A stretch of 64,000 nt of DNA from PALSA-612 sp963776735 (GCA_963776735.1 CAVZNV010000007.1:24652-88651); one strand, 5' to 3'; positions 40,972 to 49,704 are shown, numbered from the stretch's first letter. Program-made: numbers and translations. Notes: generated by a model not told the origin, from the letters alone.

Positions 40972-41529
40972 TTACGACGAGAACGAGGCTTGCGGCACGG
41001 CGCGATCCGAGTCGTCCGCGGCGAAGTACTCCCGCGCACGGAAGCCGAGCAGGCCTGCGTAGAGCAGAGCCGGGAAGCTCTGGATTGCCGAGTTGTAGGT
41101 CTGGACGACCGAGTTGTAGTAGCGGCGCGCGGCCGCGATCTTGTCCTCGGTGTCCGTCAGCTCGCTCTGCAGCTCCTGGAAGTTCTCCGAGGCGCGCAGC
41201 TGCGGGTAGTTCTCGGCCACGGCGAAGAGGCGGCCGACGCCCTGGGTGAGCTGGTCGCTGGCGGCGGCGGTCGCGGCCGGTCCGCCGCCTCCCTGCACGG
41301 CGGCGCGCGCCTGGGTGACCTCGTCGAAGAGCCCGCGCTCGTGCGCCGCGTAGCCTTTGACGGTCTCGACGAGGTTCGGGATCAGGTCGTTCCGCCGCTT
41401 GAGCTGCACGTCGATGTTCGCCCAGCCGGCCTGCGTTTCGTTCCGCAGCCGCACGAGGTGGTTGAACGCGAACGCGAGGATGACGGCCAGCACGGCCAGG
41501 ACGACGATCACGACGATGAGCAAGGTCAC
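40972..41529 (-). CDS. LemA family protein
   Basis: A 185-residue protein with one N-terminal transmembrane helix (TLLIVVIVVLAVLAVILAFA) and a coiled-coil-rich soluble domain. RNETQAGWANIDVQLKRRND and LIPNLVETVKGYAAHERGLF are LemA signatures, and YNSVVQTYNSAIQSFPALLY the last. The role is unknown; it often accompanies HtpX-type proteases, as here. Start GTG 41529. Confidence 0.93.
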   Translation of the reverse strand: MTLLIVVIVVLAVLAVILAFAFNHLVRLRNETQAGWANIDVQLKRRNDLIPNLVETVKGYAAHERGLFDEVTQARAAVQGGGGPAATAAASDQLTQGVGRLFAVAENYPQLRASENFQELQSELTDTEDKIAAARRYYNSVVQTYNSAIQSFPALLYAGLLGFRAREYFAADDSDRAVPQASFSS

Positions 41530-41570
41530 GCTCTCACTATGCCCTGTGAGGCGGCGGACAGCGTAAGGAA

Positions 41571-42017
41571 GTGATGAGATACGGGACCGTGAACGGGATC
41601 CTGCGACTGCTCGGTGTCGGCGCGCTGGCGGCGGGCGGTCTCCTGCTCGCCCTCTTCGTCTTCGCGGTCGTCATCTTGCTCGGCCCGATCGTCTTCTGGC
41701 TGGCGTGGAACGTGCTCGACTTCGGCGAGGCCGTCGGGCTCCACGACCTCGGCTTCTGGGCGATCGTCCTCGCCACGCTCTTCCTCGTGGTCGGCTGGTT
41801 CGGCAAGGTGCTGATCACGGCGCTCGTCTTTCTTTTCGATCCCTCCTGGTTCCACGCGAGCGCGCTCGTGCACTGGCCGGCCACGACGTTCCGCAACTTC
41901 GTCGCGATCTGCCTGCTCGCGCTCCTCGCGTCACGTCCGCAGACGCGGGCACAGAAGCGGCGCGGCAAGAAGCGGCGGGGTCACGTCGAAGTCGTCGACG
42001 GGCCGGTCAGGCCGTGA
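41571..42017 (+). CDS. Integral membrane hypothetical protein
   Basis: A 148-residue membrane protein with three hydrophobic helices (LLALFVFAVVILLGPIVFWL; FWAIVLATLFLVVGWFGKVL; VAICLLALLAS) and a lysine/arginine-rich C-terminal tail (RAQKRRGKKRRGH). The tail may bind nucleic acid or phospholipid head groups. Two ATG codons are adjacent at 41571 and 41574. The next gene overlaps its stop. Function unknown. Confidence 0.72.
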   Translation: MMRYGTVNGILRLLGVGALAAGGLLLALFVFAVVILLGPIVFWLAWNVLDFGEAVGLHDLGFWAIVLATLFLVVGWFGKVLITALVFLFDPSWFHASALVHWPATTFRNFVAICLLALLASRPQTRAQKRRGKKRRGHVEVVDGPVRP

Positions 42018-42298
42018 GCGACGAGCAGATCGCAGCGCTACTGCACGAGGCGGGCGAGACGCATCACGTCGTCTACCGGATCGTCGACGGCGACGACCCG
42101 GACTGGGCGTCGTGGTACGCGGACTGGCTGCTGAACCTGTCGGAGCTACCCGACCTGCTCGGCGCCAGGCCGGTGCGCAGCCACCTTGTCCACGCCCTCG
42201 TCCAGCTCGACCGCGACTACACGGCGGCGAGCCCGGACCAGCGGTGGGAAGACTGGTACGCGACGCGGTTGCCGGGTCTGCTCGCGCAACCCTCATAG
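42014..42298 (+). CDS. Small conserved hypothetical protein
   Basis: A 94-residue acidic, tryptophan-rich protein (DDPDWASWYADWLLNLSELP, then RWEDWYATRLPGLL). The DPDWASWYADWLL signature looks conserved but I cannot name the family. GTG 42014 overlaps the stop of the membrane protein gene. No signal peptide or membrane helix is visible. Confidence 0.68.
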   Translation: MSDEQIAALLHEAGETHHVVYRIVDGDDPDWASWYADWLLNLSELPDLLGARPVRSHLVHALVQLDRDYTAASPDQRWEDWYATRLPGLLAQPS

Positions 42299-42325
42299 GC
42301 CCCGCTTCGTGGCTGCCGGCGGGGG

Positions 42326-43387
42326 ATGGGGACGCCGCCAATGCCGGTCGATAAGACGGATCTGGTGTCACGCGTTCGCCTCCTTGCCGCCGGTGCTGTC
42401 GTTCTCGGCGGCGTCGCCGCCGTAGCTCACGCCGATGTGCAGCGTTCCCGAGCCGAACTACGTCCGGAACATGTTCGGTTTCTGCCAGCCCCTGCACACA
42501 CCGTCTTCGCGGCCCCGGTTTGGTGGCCGCTTAAGCGGGCGGTCGTGATTGCGAAGGTCACCGGGACGAGCCCCTGGCGGGACGAGATCGACATGCTGAA
42601 CCTCAAGAGCAGCAGACTCCGGCCGCTTCCGCTCTACTCGGACCCCCAATGTCCGAAGAACGACAGACGAGAGGCGGTGCCGCTGAACGACGGACGGCTG
42701 GCGTATCTCCACGGCTGCTACGGGAACGAGGACCGCATTCCGGATCGTGTCTACAGCATGATGACTTTCGATCCGCGTACCGGGCGGAACGCGCGCTATC
42801 TCCCGTACTACCTGCCTGCCTTCGGCGTTTTCTATGACATCTCGCGGATGGGACTCGGCGTGGCCGATGACAACAACGGCCTGCACTCCCGGCTGGCCTG
42901 GTTGGGAGCCAACGGACTTCGGTACCTCGGCCTTCGATTCGAGCGTGTCGGGACCCCGGCATGGGATTCATCGGGACGCGAGTTCGCGGTAGCCGCAGTC
43001 ACTCCCGGGCAGCGCGCGACGGGTCTGTCACGCCTCGACTTCTCCTGGAGCCTCTACGTCGTCGACGATCACGGCAAGGTCGTCCGTCGTCTTCTCGACG
43101 GTCTCGACGAGCCAGGAGTCCCGTCGTGGTCCCACGACGGCAAGTGGCTGGCAATCCCGATGCACCCGCACGGCAGGACGGACGGGCTCTGGTTGATCCG
43201 GATGCATGACGGACGCCCGTTCCTTCTTCTCAAAGGTCACCAGATCGGATCGGCCACATGGCTTCCCGGGGACCGTCGGCTCGTCGTCGACACCGGAATC
43301 TGGTCGCTCGTACCCGATGCGAACAAGATTCTCGGCAGGAGCGATGTCGGGCTCTACGTCGTGGATCTCCCCGAGCTTCCCCGCTAG
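42326..43387 (+). CDS. Exported beta-propeller-like protein
   Basis: A 353-residue protein with an N-terminal hydrophobic segment (LLAAGAVVLGGVAAVAHA) and repeated WD40/TolB-like blades such as PAWDSSGREFAVAAV, VPSWSHDGKWLAIPM and ATWLPGDRRLVVDTG. It is probably secreted or anchored and may bind a ligand or protein. Codon use is somewhat less GC-biased than its neighbours, for example in 42590-42900, which hints at later acquisition. The exact ATG (42326 or 42341) is uncertain. Confidence 0.72.
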   Translation: MGTPPMPVDKTDLVSRVRLLAAGAVVLGGVAAVAHADVQRSRAELRPEHVRFLPAPAHTVFAAPVWWPLKRAVVIAKVTGTSPWRDEIDMLNLKSSRLRPLPLYSDPQCPKNDRREAVPLNDGRLAYLHGCYGNEDRIPDRVYSMMTFDPRTGRNARYLPYYLPAFGVFYDISRMGLGVADDNNGLHSRLAWLGANGLRYLGLRFERVGTPAWDSSGREFAVAAVTPGQRATGLSRLDFSWSLYVVDDHGKVVRRLLDGLDEPGVPSWSHDGKWLAIPMHPHGRTDGLWLIRMHDGRPFLLLKGHQIGSATWLPGDRRLVVDTGIWSLVPDANKILGRSDVGLYVVDLPELPR

Positions 43388-43870
43388 CTAGATCGTTTTG
43401 AACTGCTCGAATGGCTGCCTGCAGGCATTGCAGTAGCGGATCGAGCGGCACGGCGTCGGGCCGAAGAGGTTGTCGAGCCGGGTATCGGTCGAGCCGCAGT
43501 ACGGACAGCGAAAGCCTTTCTGGAGCTGGACGAGCGTCGGCGTCTGCGCGGCCCGTGGCGCCGGCGGGGCGAAGCCGGCGGCGCGGAGCTTCTCGCGACC
43601 TGCCGGCGTGATCCGGTCGGTCGACCAGGAGTCATCGGAGATCACCTCCACGTCCGGCTGGCCGCCGAGCTCCGCGATCTTCGCCGCCATGCGGTCGCGC
43701 ATCACCTCCAGCGCCGGGCAGCCGAGGAACGTCGGCGTGAACTCGACGTGGACGCGGTCGCCGTCGACCTGCACGTCGCGCACGACGCCGAGGTCGACGA
43801 GCGAGACGACCGGGATCTCCGGGTCATCGACCTCGTCGAGCGCGGCCCAGACCTGCGCCGCCGTCACCAC
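43388..43870 (-). CDS. paaD: Phenylacetyl-CoA epoxidase maturation protein PaaD
   Basis: A 160-residue MIP18/DUF59-type protein: VDDPEIPVVSLVDLGVVRDV and PTFLGCPALEVMRDRM are its N-domain, and CPYCGST with RYCNACRQPFEQFK a C-terminal four-cysteine zinc or iron-sulfur binding site. PaaD helps load metal clusters of the epoxidase. It is the last gene of paaABCD; the reductase paaE is not in the window. GTG 43870 overlaps paaC by 7 bases. Confidence 0.92.
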   Translation of the reverse strand: MVTAAQVWAALDEVDDPEIPVVSLVDLGVVRDVQVDGDRVHVEFTPTFLGCPALEVMRDRMAAKIAELGGQPDVEVISDDSWSTDRITPAGREKLRAAGFAPPAPRAAQTPTLVQLQKGFRCPYCGSTDTRLDNLFGPTPCRSIRYCNACRQPFEQFKTI

Positions 43871-44511
43871 GTCGCGCCCGCCACGGAGCGGCGCACCATC
43901 GTCATCTCCTCCCAGAGCGCAGGCCAGTCAGGAACGTGCGAGCCCGGCTCCAGGCCTTGCAACACAGTGTTGCTTGGAACGACATGGCCGAAACGGGTGG
44001 CGTACGGCTCACGTAGGTCGGGCTCGAGCAGCGCGACCGCGTACGGCCACAGCTCCTCGATCGCCTCGCGATAGCGCGGCTCGCCGGCGAGCCGCTCGGC
44101 CCACATCTGCGCGTGCAGGCGGTGGTAGACCTCCTCGCGGTCGATCTTCGCGGCCAGGCCGGCGACGGCCGCGTCGTCCGAGGACTTGAGGCGCTCGATC
44201 CGAAGCTCGTCGGCCGCCTCGTAGAGCACGTGCCGCGCGATCGTCCGCGCCCAGTCGGGGACGAAACGGAGCTGGACGAGAGGCGAGCACCGGTACTCCG
44301 CCGGGTCGCGGTCGAAGGCCAACGCGTCAGCGTCGTCCGACAGCAGCTGGTAGAGCGCCCGCGCGTGGCCGATCTCGTTCTGCGCGATCGACGAGAACGC
44401 GACGTCCTCCTCGAGGACCGGCGCGATGCCCGTCCACTCGGAGTTGCGCCAGCCGAGGACGAGCTCGTCGTCAGCTATCGCCAGCAGGAGCTGCCGTTCC
44501 GGCTCGCTCAC
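43864..44511 (-). CDS. paaC: Phenylacetyl-CoA epoxidase subunit PaaC
   Basis: A 215-residue ferritin-like structural subunit. LAIADDELVLGWRNSEWTG and DVAFSSIAQNEIGHARALYQ are typical, as is KIDREEVYHRLHAQMW. It pairs with PaaA in the epoxidase and stabilises it but lacks the full di-iron set. GTG 44511 lies inside the end of paaB, an overlap of 41 bases, so the operon is tightly packed. Confidence 0.93.
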   Translation of the reverse strand: MSEPERQLLLAIADDELVLGWRNSEWTGIAPVLEEDVAFSSIAQNEIGHARALYQLLSDDADALAFDRDPAEYRCSPLVQLRFVPDWARTIARHVLYEAADELRIERLKSSDDAAVAGLAAKIDREEVYHRLHAQMWAERLAGEPRYREAIEELWPYAVALLEPDLREPYATRFGHVVPSNTVLQGLEPGSHVPDWPALWEEMTMVRRSVAGATW

Positions 44512-44761
44512 GTGCCTCCTTCAGCTTCACCTTCAGCGAATACCCGTCGACGCGGTGGTAGTTGCGTCCGAGCTCGTCCGGGAAGTCGTCGATCTCGCGG
44601 ATCGCGTCGCGCGGGACCACCCAGAGCGCGGCCGACTCGCCGCGGCGGCCGTACTGCTCGTGCGCGTACGCGTCTGCGAACGCGGCGTCCGGCGCCGCCA
44701 CCGAGCCTGCGTGCTCGAACGGCTGACCTTTCCGCTCCTGTCGAAAGACCTCGAAGATCAC
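44471..44761 (-). CDS. paaB: Phenylacetyl-CoA epoxidase subunit PaaB
   Basis: A 96-residue accessory subunit that bridges PaaA-PaaC heterodimers. It reads FEVFRQERKGQPFEHAGSV then YGRRGESAALWVVPRDAI, standard for PaaB. GTG 44761 is 2 bases after the paaA stop; a longer frame upstream would overlap paaA. Length fits the family. Confidence 0.92.
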   Translation of the reverse strand: MIFEVFRQERKGQPFEHAGSVAAPDAAFADAYAHEQYGRRGESAALWVVPRDAIREIDDFPDELGRNYHRVDGYSLKVKLKEARERAGTAAPAGDS

Positions 44762-44762
44762 G

Positions 44763-45660
44763 TCAAGCGGCTTCGGCGAGGATCGCGCGCCGCACCCAGG
44801 CCGTCTCCTCACGCGAGATCCGGCGGAACTCGAGCCGTTCGGCGGTCATCGGGCCGTGGCCGGTCACGACGGAGCGCAGCTCGTCCCAGTCGGGCTCGGT
44901 GTACTCCCAGATGCCGTCGTCGCCGCGCCGCAGCTTCGGGTCGGGGACGGTCAGGCCGAGCTCCCTGATCTGCGGGACGTAGCCCTCGAGGAACTGCTGG
45001 CGCGCCTCCTCGTTCCCCTGCGTCTTGATCCGCCACTGGACGACCGGGTCGTCCTTCGCGTCGATCGGGTTGCCGTGGAACATCATCAGCGGCGCCCACC
45101 AGCGGTCGAGCGCCTCCTGCACGAGCCCGCGTTGCTCGTCGGTGCCGAGCATCATCGTCAGGATCACGTCGCGGCCGTGGAGGATGTGGAACGACTCCTC
45201 CCAGCAGAATCTTCTTCATGATCCGCGCGTACGGCGCGTACGAGCACTTGAGGAGCGCCTTCTGCGAGATGATCGCCGCCGCGTCGACGAGCCAGGCGAT
45301 GACGCCGACGTCGCCCCATGTGTGCGTCGGATAGTGGAAGACGTTGTGGAACTTGCTCTTGCCGGAGATCAGGTCGGCGAGGCACTGCTCGCGGGGCTTG
45401 CCGAGGTCCTCGACGACGCGGTAGATCAGCTGTGCGTGGCCGACCTCGTCCTGCACCTTCGCGGTCAGCGCGAGCTTGCGCTGGAGGGTCGGCGCGCGGA
45501 GGATCCACTCGCGCTCGGGGAGCACGCCCATCAGCTCCGAGTTGCCGTGCATCTCGATGAACTTGACCAGCATGCGCCGGTACTCGTCCGGCATCCAGTC
45601 GTCGACCTCGACGGCGCCGCCGGACTGCACGTACTCGAGAAACTCCTGCTCACGAGACAT
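44763..45660 (-). CDS. paaA: Phenylacetyl-CoA epoxidase catalytic subunit PaaA, frameshifted
   Basis: The di-iron oxygenase subunit that epoxidises the ring of phenylacetyl-CoA. The first frame covers TAKVQDEVGHAQLIYRVVED (iron ligands EVGH) and KCSYAPYARIMKKI. The second continues CWEESFHILHGRDVILTMML with the other ligand set, to AWVRRAILAEAA. One extra T near 45208 separates them (ATTCTGCTGG for ATCTGCTGG). Restored, it is about 298 residues, close to normal for actinobacterial forms. All ligands are intact, so a sequencing indel is likely. ATG 45660 lies downstream of a PaaR-type operator. Confidence 0.9.
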
Positions 45661-45674
45661 TCGACGCTCCCAAC

Positions 45675-45688
45675 CGAACGATCGTTAG
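45675..45688. promoter_or_regulatory. PaaR-type operator
   Basis: CGAACGATCGTTAG contains the perfect palindrome AACGATCGTT and fits the pseudopalindrome CNAACGNNCGTTNG that I recall for the TetR-family phenylacetate repressor PaaR of Thermus. It lies between paaA and tetR. A second palindrome, TAGGCT-ACGG-AGCCTA (45686-45701), follows and overlaps -10-like boxes for both genes. Confidence 0.75.
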
Positions 45689-45703
45689 GCTACGGAGCCT
45701 AGC

Positions 45704-46279
45704 ATGTCGACGCGTAAGGACGAGCTGACGCGACAGGCTGCGCGGCTCTTCGCCGAGAAGGGCTACCACGGCACGTCGATCGGCGACCTCGCCGAGGCGA
45801 TGGGTGTCCAGAAGGGCTCCGTCTACGCGCACATCGACTCGAAGCAGGACCTGCTCTACGAGACGCTCCGAGGCGGCGCCGACGCCTTCCACGGAGCGCT
45901 CGACCTGATCCCGGAGACGCTGCCGGCGGTCGACAAGCTCCGGCTCGCGCTGCGTGCCCACCTGGGGATCGTTGCCGAGCAGATCGACGTCGCGACGGTG
46001 TGGACGCGCGAGTGGCGCTACCTCGAGGGCGATCGGCGCGAGGAGTTCGTCGCGTCGCGGCGGCGGTACGAGGAGCGGATCCGCGGGCTGTTCCAGGAGG
46101 GGGTCGAGCTGTCCGAGTTGCGGGCCGACCTGGACGTGTCCGTCGCGGCACTGCTGTTCCTGTCCGCGGCCAACTGGGCCTACACCTGGCTGCGGCCGGG
46201 CGGCGACACGGATGCGCTCGCGGATCGTTTCTTCGCCCTCCTCGTCGAGGGCATGCGCGGCTACTCGACACCGGCGTAG
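45704..46279 (+). CDS. TetR family regulator, likely PaaR-type repressor of paaABCD
   Basis: A 191-residue repressor. ARLFAEKGYHGTSIGDLAEA and MGVQKGSVYAHIDSKQDLLY form the N-terminal helix-turn-helix; the rest is a helical ligand domain. It is transcribed away from paaA with a shared operator in between, so it probably represses both until phenylacetyl-CoA accumulates. That ligand is inferred from the known PaaR system. ATG 45704. Confidence 0.9.
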   Translation: MSTRKDELTRQAARLFAEKGYHGTSIGDLAEAMGVQKGSVYAHIDSKQDLLYETLRGGADAFHGALDLIPETLPAVDKLRLALRAHLGIVAEQIDVATVWTREWRYLEGDRREEFVASRRRYEERIRGLFQEGVELSELRADLDVSVAALLFLSAANWAYTWLRPGGDTDALADRFFALLVEGMRGYSTPA

Positions 46280-46312
46280 GCTGGACGGAGCCGGCGGCCA
46301 ACGAGCGCAGGG

Positions 46313-46327
46313 GCCGGCTTTGCCGGC
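46313..46327 (+). terminator. Hairpin after tetR
   Basis: GCCGGC-TTT-GCCGGC is a 6-bp perfect stem between the convergent tetR and cupin genes. There is no clear T-run. It may serve as a bidirectional stop. Confidence 0.45.
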
Positions 46328-46342
46328 GCCGGAGCGTCAAGT

Positions 46343-46897
46343 CTAGGGCAGCCAGCCGTCGCGGTAGCGAGTCAGCCCGGTGGGCGGAAAGCCGGCGTAC
46401 GCCTCGGACGGCTCGGTCGTCTCGGACTCGACCCCGGCTCCATGGCCGATGGCCGCCTCGTCGACCGTGTACGCGCCCCAGTCCGGACCTTGCGACCGAC
46501 GCCGCGCCCCGACGCAGAGGACGAGGCATGGCCCGTCACCGGCGCCGACGATCACGTGCTTGGTTCCCGGCGGGCAGTGCACGAAGTCCCACCGGTGCAA
46601 CGGTCGCTCCCGGCCCTCCACGACCAGCACCGCCTCGCCGTCCAGGATGAGGAAGTCCTCCTGGTCGTCCTCCCAGTGGTACATCGCCATCGGCTCGCCG
46701 GGATCGAGTCGAGTGAGGTTGACGCCGACCTGTACGAAGTCCAGGGAGTTGGGCAAGCCGGCCCCTTCGAATTCGCAGAGCACGCCGCGGCCGGGGCGGT
46801 CCCACCATTGCGCCTCGCGCGCGTTCAGGACGAACCAGCCGTCGCCGCTCGGGACGAGCCCCTGGTTGGTCTGGACGAGCTCCGCCTCCTCGGTCAC
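46343..46897 (-). CDS. Cupin-domain protein
   Basis: A 184-residue protein with a central cupin domain. PMAMYHWEDDQEDFLILDGE is motif 1 with metal-ligand candidates, and HRWDFVHCPPGTKHVIVGAG motif 2. The N-terminal GDGWFVLNAREAQWWDRPG and the C-terminal ESETTEPSEAYAGFPP are common in actinobacterial cupins of unknown role. The start is either GTG 46897 or GTG 46930; I use the shorter because the longer abuts the divergent gene's ATG. Confidence 0.82.
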   Translation of the reverse strand: MTEEAELVQTNQGLVPSGDGWFVLNAREAQWWDRPGRGVLCEFEGAGLPNSLDFVQVGVNLTRLDPGEPMAMYHWEDDQEDFLILDGEAVLVVEGRERPLHRWDFVHCPPGTKHVIVGAGDGPCLVLCVGARRRSQGPDWGAYTVDEAAIGHGAGVESETTEPSEAYAGFPPTGLTRYRDGWLP

Positions 46898-46930
46898 GGC
46901 GTGAGCATGCCAGTTGGCGAGAATGCTCAC

Positions 46931-48007
46931 ATGCCGGAGACTGCAGAGGTCGTGATCGTCGGCGGCGGCGCGATGGGCGCCTCGGTCGCGTGGCACCTGC
47001 GGGAGCTCGGGATCACGGACGTCGTGCTGCTGGAGCGCGACTCGCTCGCGTCCGGCTCGACGTCGAAGTCGGCCGGCGGCATCCGGACGCAGTTCGCCGA
47101 CGAGCTGAACGTGCGGATCGCGCTCCGTTCGCTGGACGAGTTCGAGCGGATGGAGGGCATCGACCTGCGGCAGGACGGCTACCTGTTCCTGCTCGACAAC
47201 TCGGCTGATCTCGCGCGGTTCCAGGCCGCGCTGGCGCTGCAGCACTCACTCGGCGTGCCGTCCCGGGAGCTGTCGGTGGCAGAGGCGCTCGAGATCGTGC
47301 CGCAGCTCGAACCGGAGGGACTGCTCGCGGCGACGTACTGCGAGCTCGACGGCTACGCAACGCCGGAGACGGTTGTCCAGTGGTATGCGCGAGGGACCGA
47401 GGTTCGCCAGGGCTGCGCTCTGACGGGGATCGACGTCGAGGGCGGTCGGGTTGTGGGCGTCGAGACGTCGAAGGGATCGATCGCGACGGGCTGCATCGTC
47501 TGCTGCGCGGGCGCGTGGTCGGCGGAGGTGGGCGCGATGGCAGGGGTCGACATCCCGGTTCGCGGCGAGCCGCGCTGGATGTTCTTCACGCCACAGGACG
47601 GCGGGCTGCCGCAGCGGCTGCCGCTCACGATCGACTTCACGACCGGCTTCTACTTCCACCGCGAGGGGCCGGGGCTCGTGTTCGGCGGCCGCGAGCAGAC
47701 GCTCGAGGAGGTTGCGGAGCCGGCGTCGCGGCGCCTGCCTGCGCTGCTCGAGCTGCCGGTGCAGTCCTCGTGGTGGGGCTACTACGAGGTGTCGCCCGAC
47801 CACAACGCGATCGTCGGCGAGGCGGCGGACCCGTCGCGGTTTCTGTACGCGACAGGCTTCTCGGGACACGGCTTCCAGCAAGCACCGGCGGTGGGCGAGC
47901 ACATCGCCGAGCTGGTCGCGGGCAGCGAGCCCACGCTTGACCTCTCCGCCTTCGCACTCGAACGCTTCGCCCGCGGCGAGTCCCGGCCGGAGGCGTTCGT
48001 CATCTGA
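46931..48007 (+). CDS. FAD-dependent oxidoreductase (DAO/SoxB-like)
   Basis: A 358-residue flavoenzyme of the D-amino-acid oxidase/sarcosine oxidase beta family. AEVVIVGGGAMGASVAWHLR is the N-terminal FAD site, SGSTSKSAGGIRTQFADEL follows, and LYATGFSGHGFQQAPAVGEH is the C-terminal FAD contact. It would oxidise an N-methyl or alpha-amino acid; the substrate is unknown. It is divergent from the cupin gene and 2 bases ahead of the lipid kinase gene. Confidence 0.88.
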   Translation: MPETAEVVIVGGGAMGASVAWHLRELGITDVVLLERDSLASGSTSKSAGGIRTQFADELNVRIALRSLDEFERMEGIDLRQDGYLFLLDNSADLARFQAALALQHSLGVPSRELSVAEALEIVPQLEPEGLLAATYCELDGYATPETVVQWYARGTEVRQGCALTGIDVEGGRVVGVETSKGSIATGCIVCCAGAWSAEVGAMAGVDIPVRGEPRWMFFTPQDGGLPQRLPLTIDFTTGFYFHREGPGLVFGGREQTLEEVAEPASRRLPALLELPVQSSWWGYYEVSPDHNAIVGEAADPSRFLYATGFSGHGFQQAPAVGEHIAELVAGSEPTLDLSAFALERFARGESRPEAFVI

Positions 48008-48009
48008 CC

Positions 48010-48885
48010 GTGCGGGCAACGCTGATCGTCAATCCCTACGCGAGCGCGGTGAGCGAGGAGCTCGTGCGCGAGGTCGAGCGCGAGCTCGGTGCGGCGTACG
48101 AGCTCGAGACCGTCCTGACCGAGCGGCGGGGGCACGCCGTCGAGCTTGCGCGTGAAGCCGGAACCGAGACGATCTTCGCCTTCGGCGGCGACGGGGTCTC
48201 GAACGAGGTCCTGAACGGCGTCGTCGGCGACCGGCGGCTCGGCTTCGTCCCGGGCGGCGGCACGAACGTCCTCCCGCGCGCGCTCGGGCTGCCGCGCGAC
48301 GCGGTCGCGGCCGCGCACGCGCTCGTCGCCGCGCGCGAGCGCCGCATCTCGCTCGGTCGCGTCAACGGGCGCCGCTTTGCCTTCGGCGCGGGGATCGGGC
48401 TCGACTCGGCTGCGGTCAGGCGCGTCGACGCCATGGGGAGAGCTGCCGACGGTCGCCGCCCCGGCGACTCGGCGTTCGCCCGCGCGATCTTCGGCATCGT
48501 CGCATCGCAGGGATGGCGGCTCCCGGACGTCCTCGAGGTGAAGGGCACCGGCCGGGCCGCGCTCGTCGTCGTCGCGAACGACGCCGTCTTCACCTACGCG
48601 GGCGCGACCGCCCTGCGGTTCACGCCCGAGGCCAGCTTCGAGCTCGGGCTCGACTACGCGGCGCTCTCGAGCCCGAACGCCTTCCGGATCTCGGGCGGGT
48701 TCGCCCGGGCGCTGCGCGGACGAGGACTGGCGTCGACGCCCGGCGCGTTCACCGGCCACGACCTCGACCGGATCGAGGTCGCCTGCGACCGGCCGCTGCC
48801 GCTGCAGGCAGACGGCGAGGATCTCGGCGACGTGGAGGAGGCGGTGTTCGAGTGCGAGCGCGACGCGGTCTCGGTGCTGGCCTAG
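48010..48885 (+). CDS. Diacylglycerol kinase-family lipid kinase
   Basis: A 291-residue protein of the DagK/YegS/LCB5 family. ATLIVNPYASAVSEELVREV opens it, FAFGGDGVSNEVLNGVVG is the GGDG nucleotide motif, and GFVPGGGTNVLPRALGLP the conserved PGGTxN. It phosphorylates a diacylglycerol- or sphingoid-like lipid at the membrane. The start is GTG 48010, 2 bases after the oxidoreductase stop. The next gene overlaps its end by 34 bases. Confidence 0.9.
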   Translation: MRATLIVNPYASAVSEELVREVERELGAAYELETVLTERRGHAVELAREAGTETIFAFGGDGVSNEVLNGVVGDRRLGFVPGGGTNVLPRALGLPRDAVAAAHALVAARERRISLGRVNGRRFAFGAGIGLDSAAVRRVDAMGRAADGRRPGDSAFARAIFGIVASQGWRLPDVLEVKGTGRAALVVVANDAVFTYAGATALRFTPEASFELGLDYAALSSPNAFRISGGFARALRGRGLASTPGAFTGHDLDRIEVACDRPLPLQADGEDLGDVEEAVFECERDAVSVLA

Positions 48886-49694
48886 CCCTCGGGTTGCTCG
48901 CGCTCGCCGCCTGCGGCGGCAAAAGCACGGCGTCGCCGTTCGCCTACGACAGGCACGAACCCTTCCAGTACGCCGACGCCGGTCGCGTCAACCACGACTA
49001 CCCGATCCGGATCGACGACGTCTCGTACGCCAGTGCCCGCAGCGGCCGGGTCCACGCATACCTCGTCGTCCCGCCCGGCAAGGGCCCGTTCCCGGCCGTG
49101 ATCTGGGCGCACGGCTCGGGCGGCTCCAGGCAGGACATGATCCTGCCCGCGACCTGGCTCGCCGCCCGCGGAGTCGTCTCCCTCGTCGTCGACGACCCGT
49201 TCGAGCGCAACCCGCAGCTCAACTTCGCCTCGATCCCCGTCCAGAATGCGGCGATCGTCCAGCAGATCGTCGACCTGCGCCGCAGCATCGACCTGCTCCA
49301 GTCTCTGAAGTACGTCGACCCGAAGCGAATCGGGTTCATGGGCCTGAGCTTCGGCGCGATCCAGGGCGCGATCCTCTCCGGCGTCGACCCCCGGGTGAAG
49401 GCGTTCGACCTCCAGAGCGGCCGCGGGAAGAACCTTGGCCCCGGCCTCGACGACCTGACCTGGATCAAGCGGTCGCACGCCGCATTCCTCTTCCAGCTCG
49501 GCCGGCACGACGCGATCGTCCCGCGCGCGCAACTGCTCGCGCTGGCGAACGCCGCCCCGCAACCGAAGGAGATCCGCTGGTACGCCGCCGGGCATCCACT
49601 CAACCTCCGCGCCAACCACGACCAGCTGCGCTGGCTGGCCAAAGAGCTCGGCCTCGGCGCGCCGGTGGTGCGTGGCGCCCAGGCGGGCCCGTAG
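48852..49694 (+). CDS. Lipoprotein alpha/beta hydrolase
   Basis: A 280-residue exported hydrolase. ALGLLALAACGGKS is a lipoprotein signal with lipobox LAAC. The mature part has an alpha/beta-hydrolase core: IWAHGSGGSRQDMI (oxyanion loop), IGFMGLSFGAIQGAIL (nucleophile elbow GLSFG), and HDAIVPRAQLL then AAGHPLNLRANHD (aspartate and histidine). It is probably an acyl- or peptidyl-esterase attached to the membrane. GTG 48852 is needed to give the full signal. Confidence 0.83.
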   Translation: MRARRGLGAGLALGLLALAACGGKSTASPFAYDRHEPFQYADAGRVNHDYPIRIDDVSYASARSGRVHAYLVVPPGKGPFPAVIWAHGSGGSRQDMILPATWLAARGVVSLVVDDPFERNPQLNFASIPVQNAAIVQQIVDLRRSIDLLQSLKYVDPKRIGFMGLSFGAIQGAILSGVDPRVKAFDLQSGRGKNLGPGLDDLTWIKRSHAAFLFQLGRHDAIVPRAQLLALANAAPQPKEIRWYAAGHPLNLRANHDQLRWLAKELGLGAPVVRGAQAGP

Positions 49695-49704
49695 ACTCGC
49701 GACG

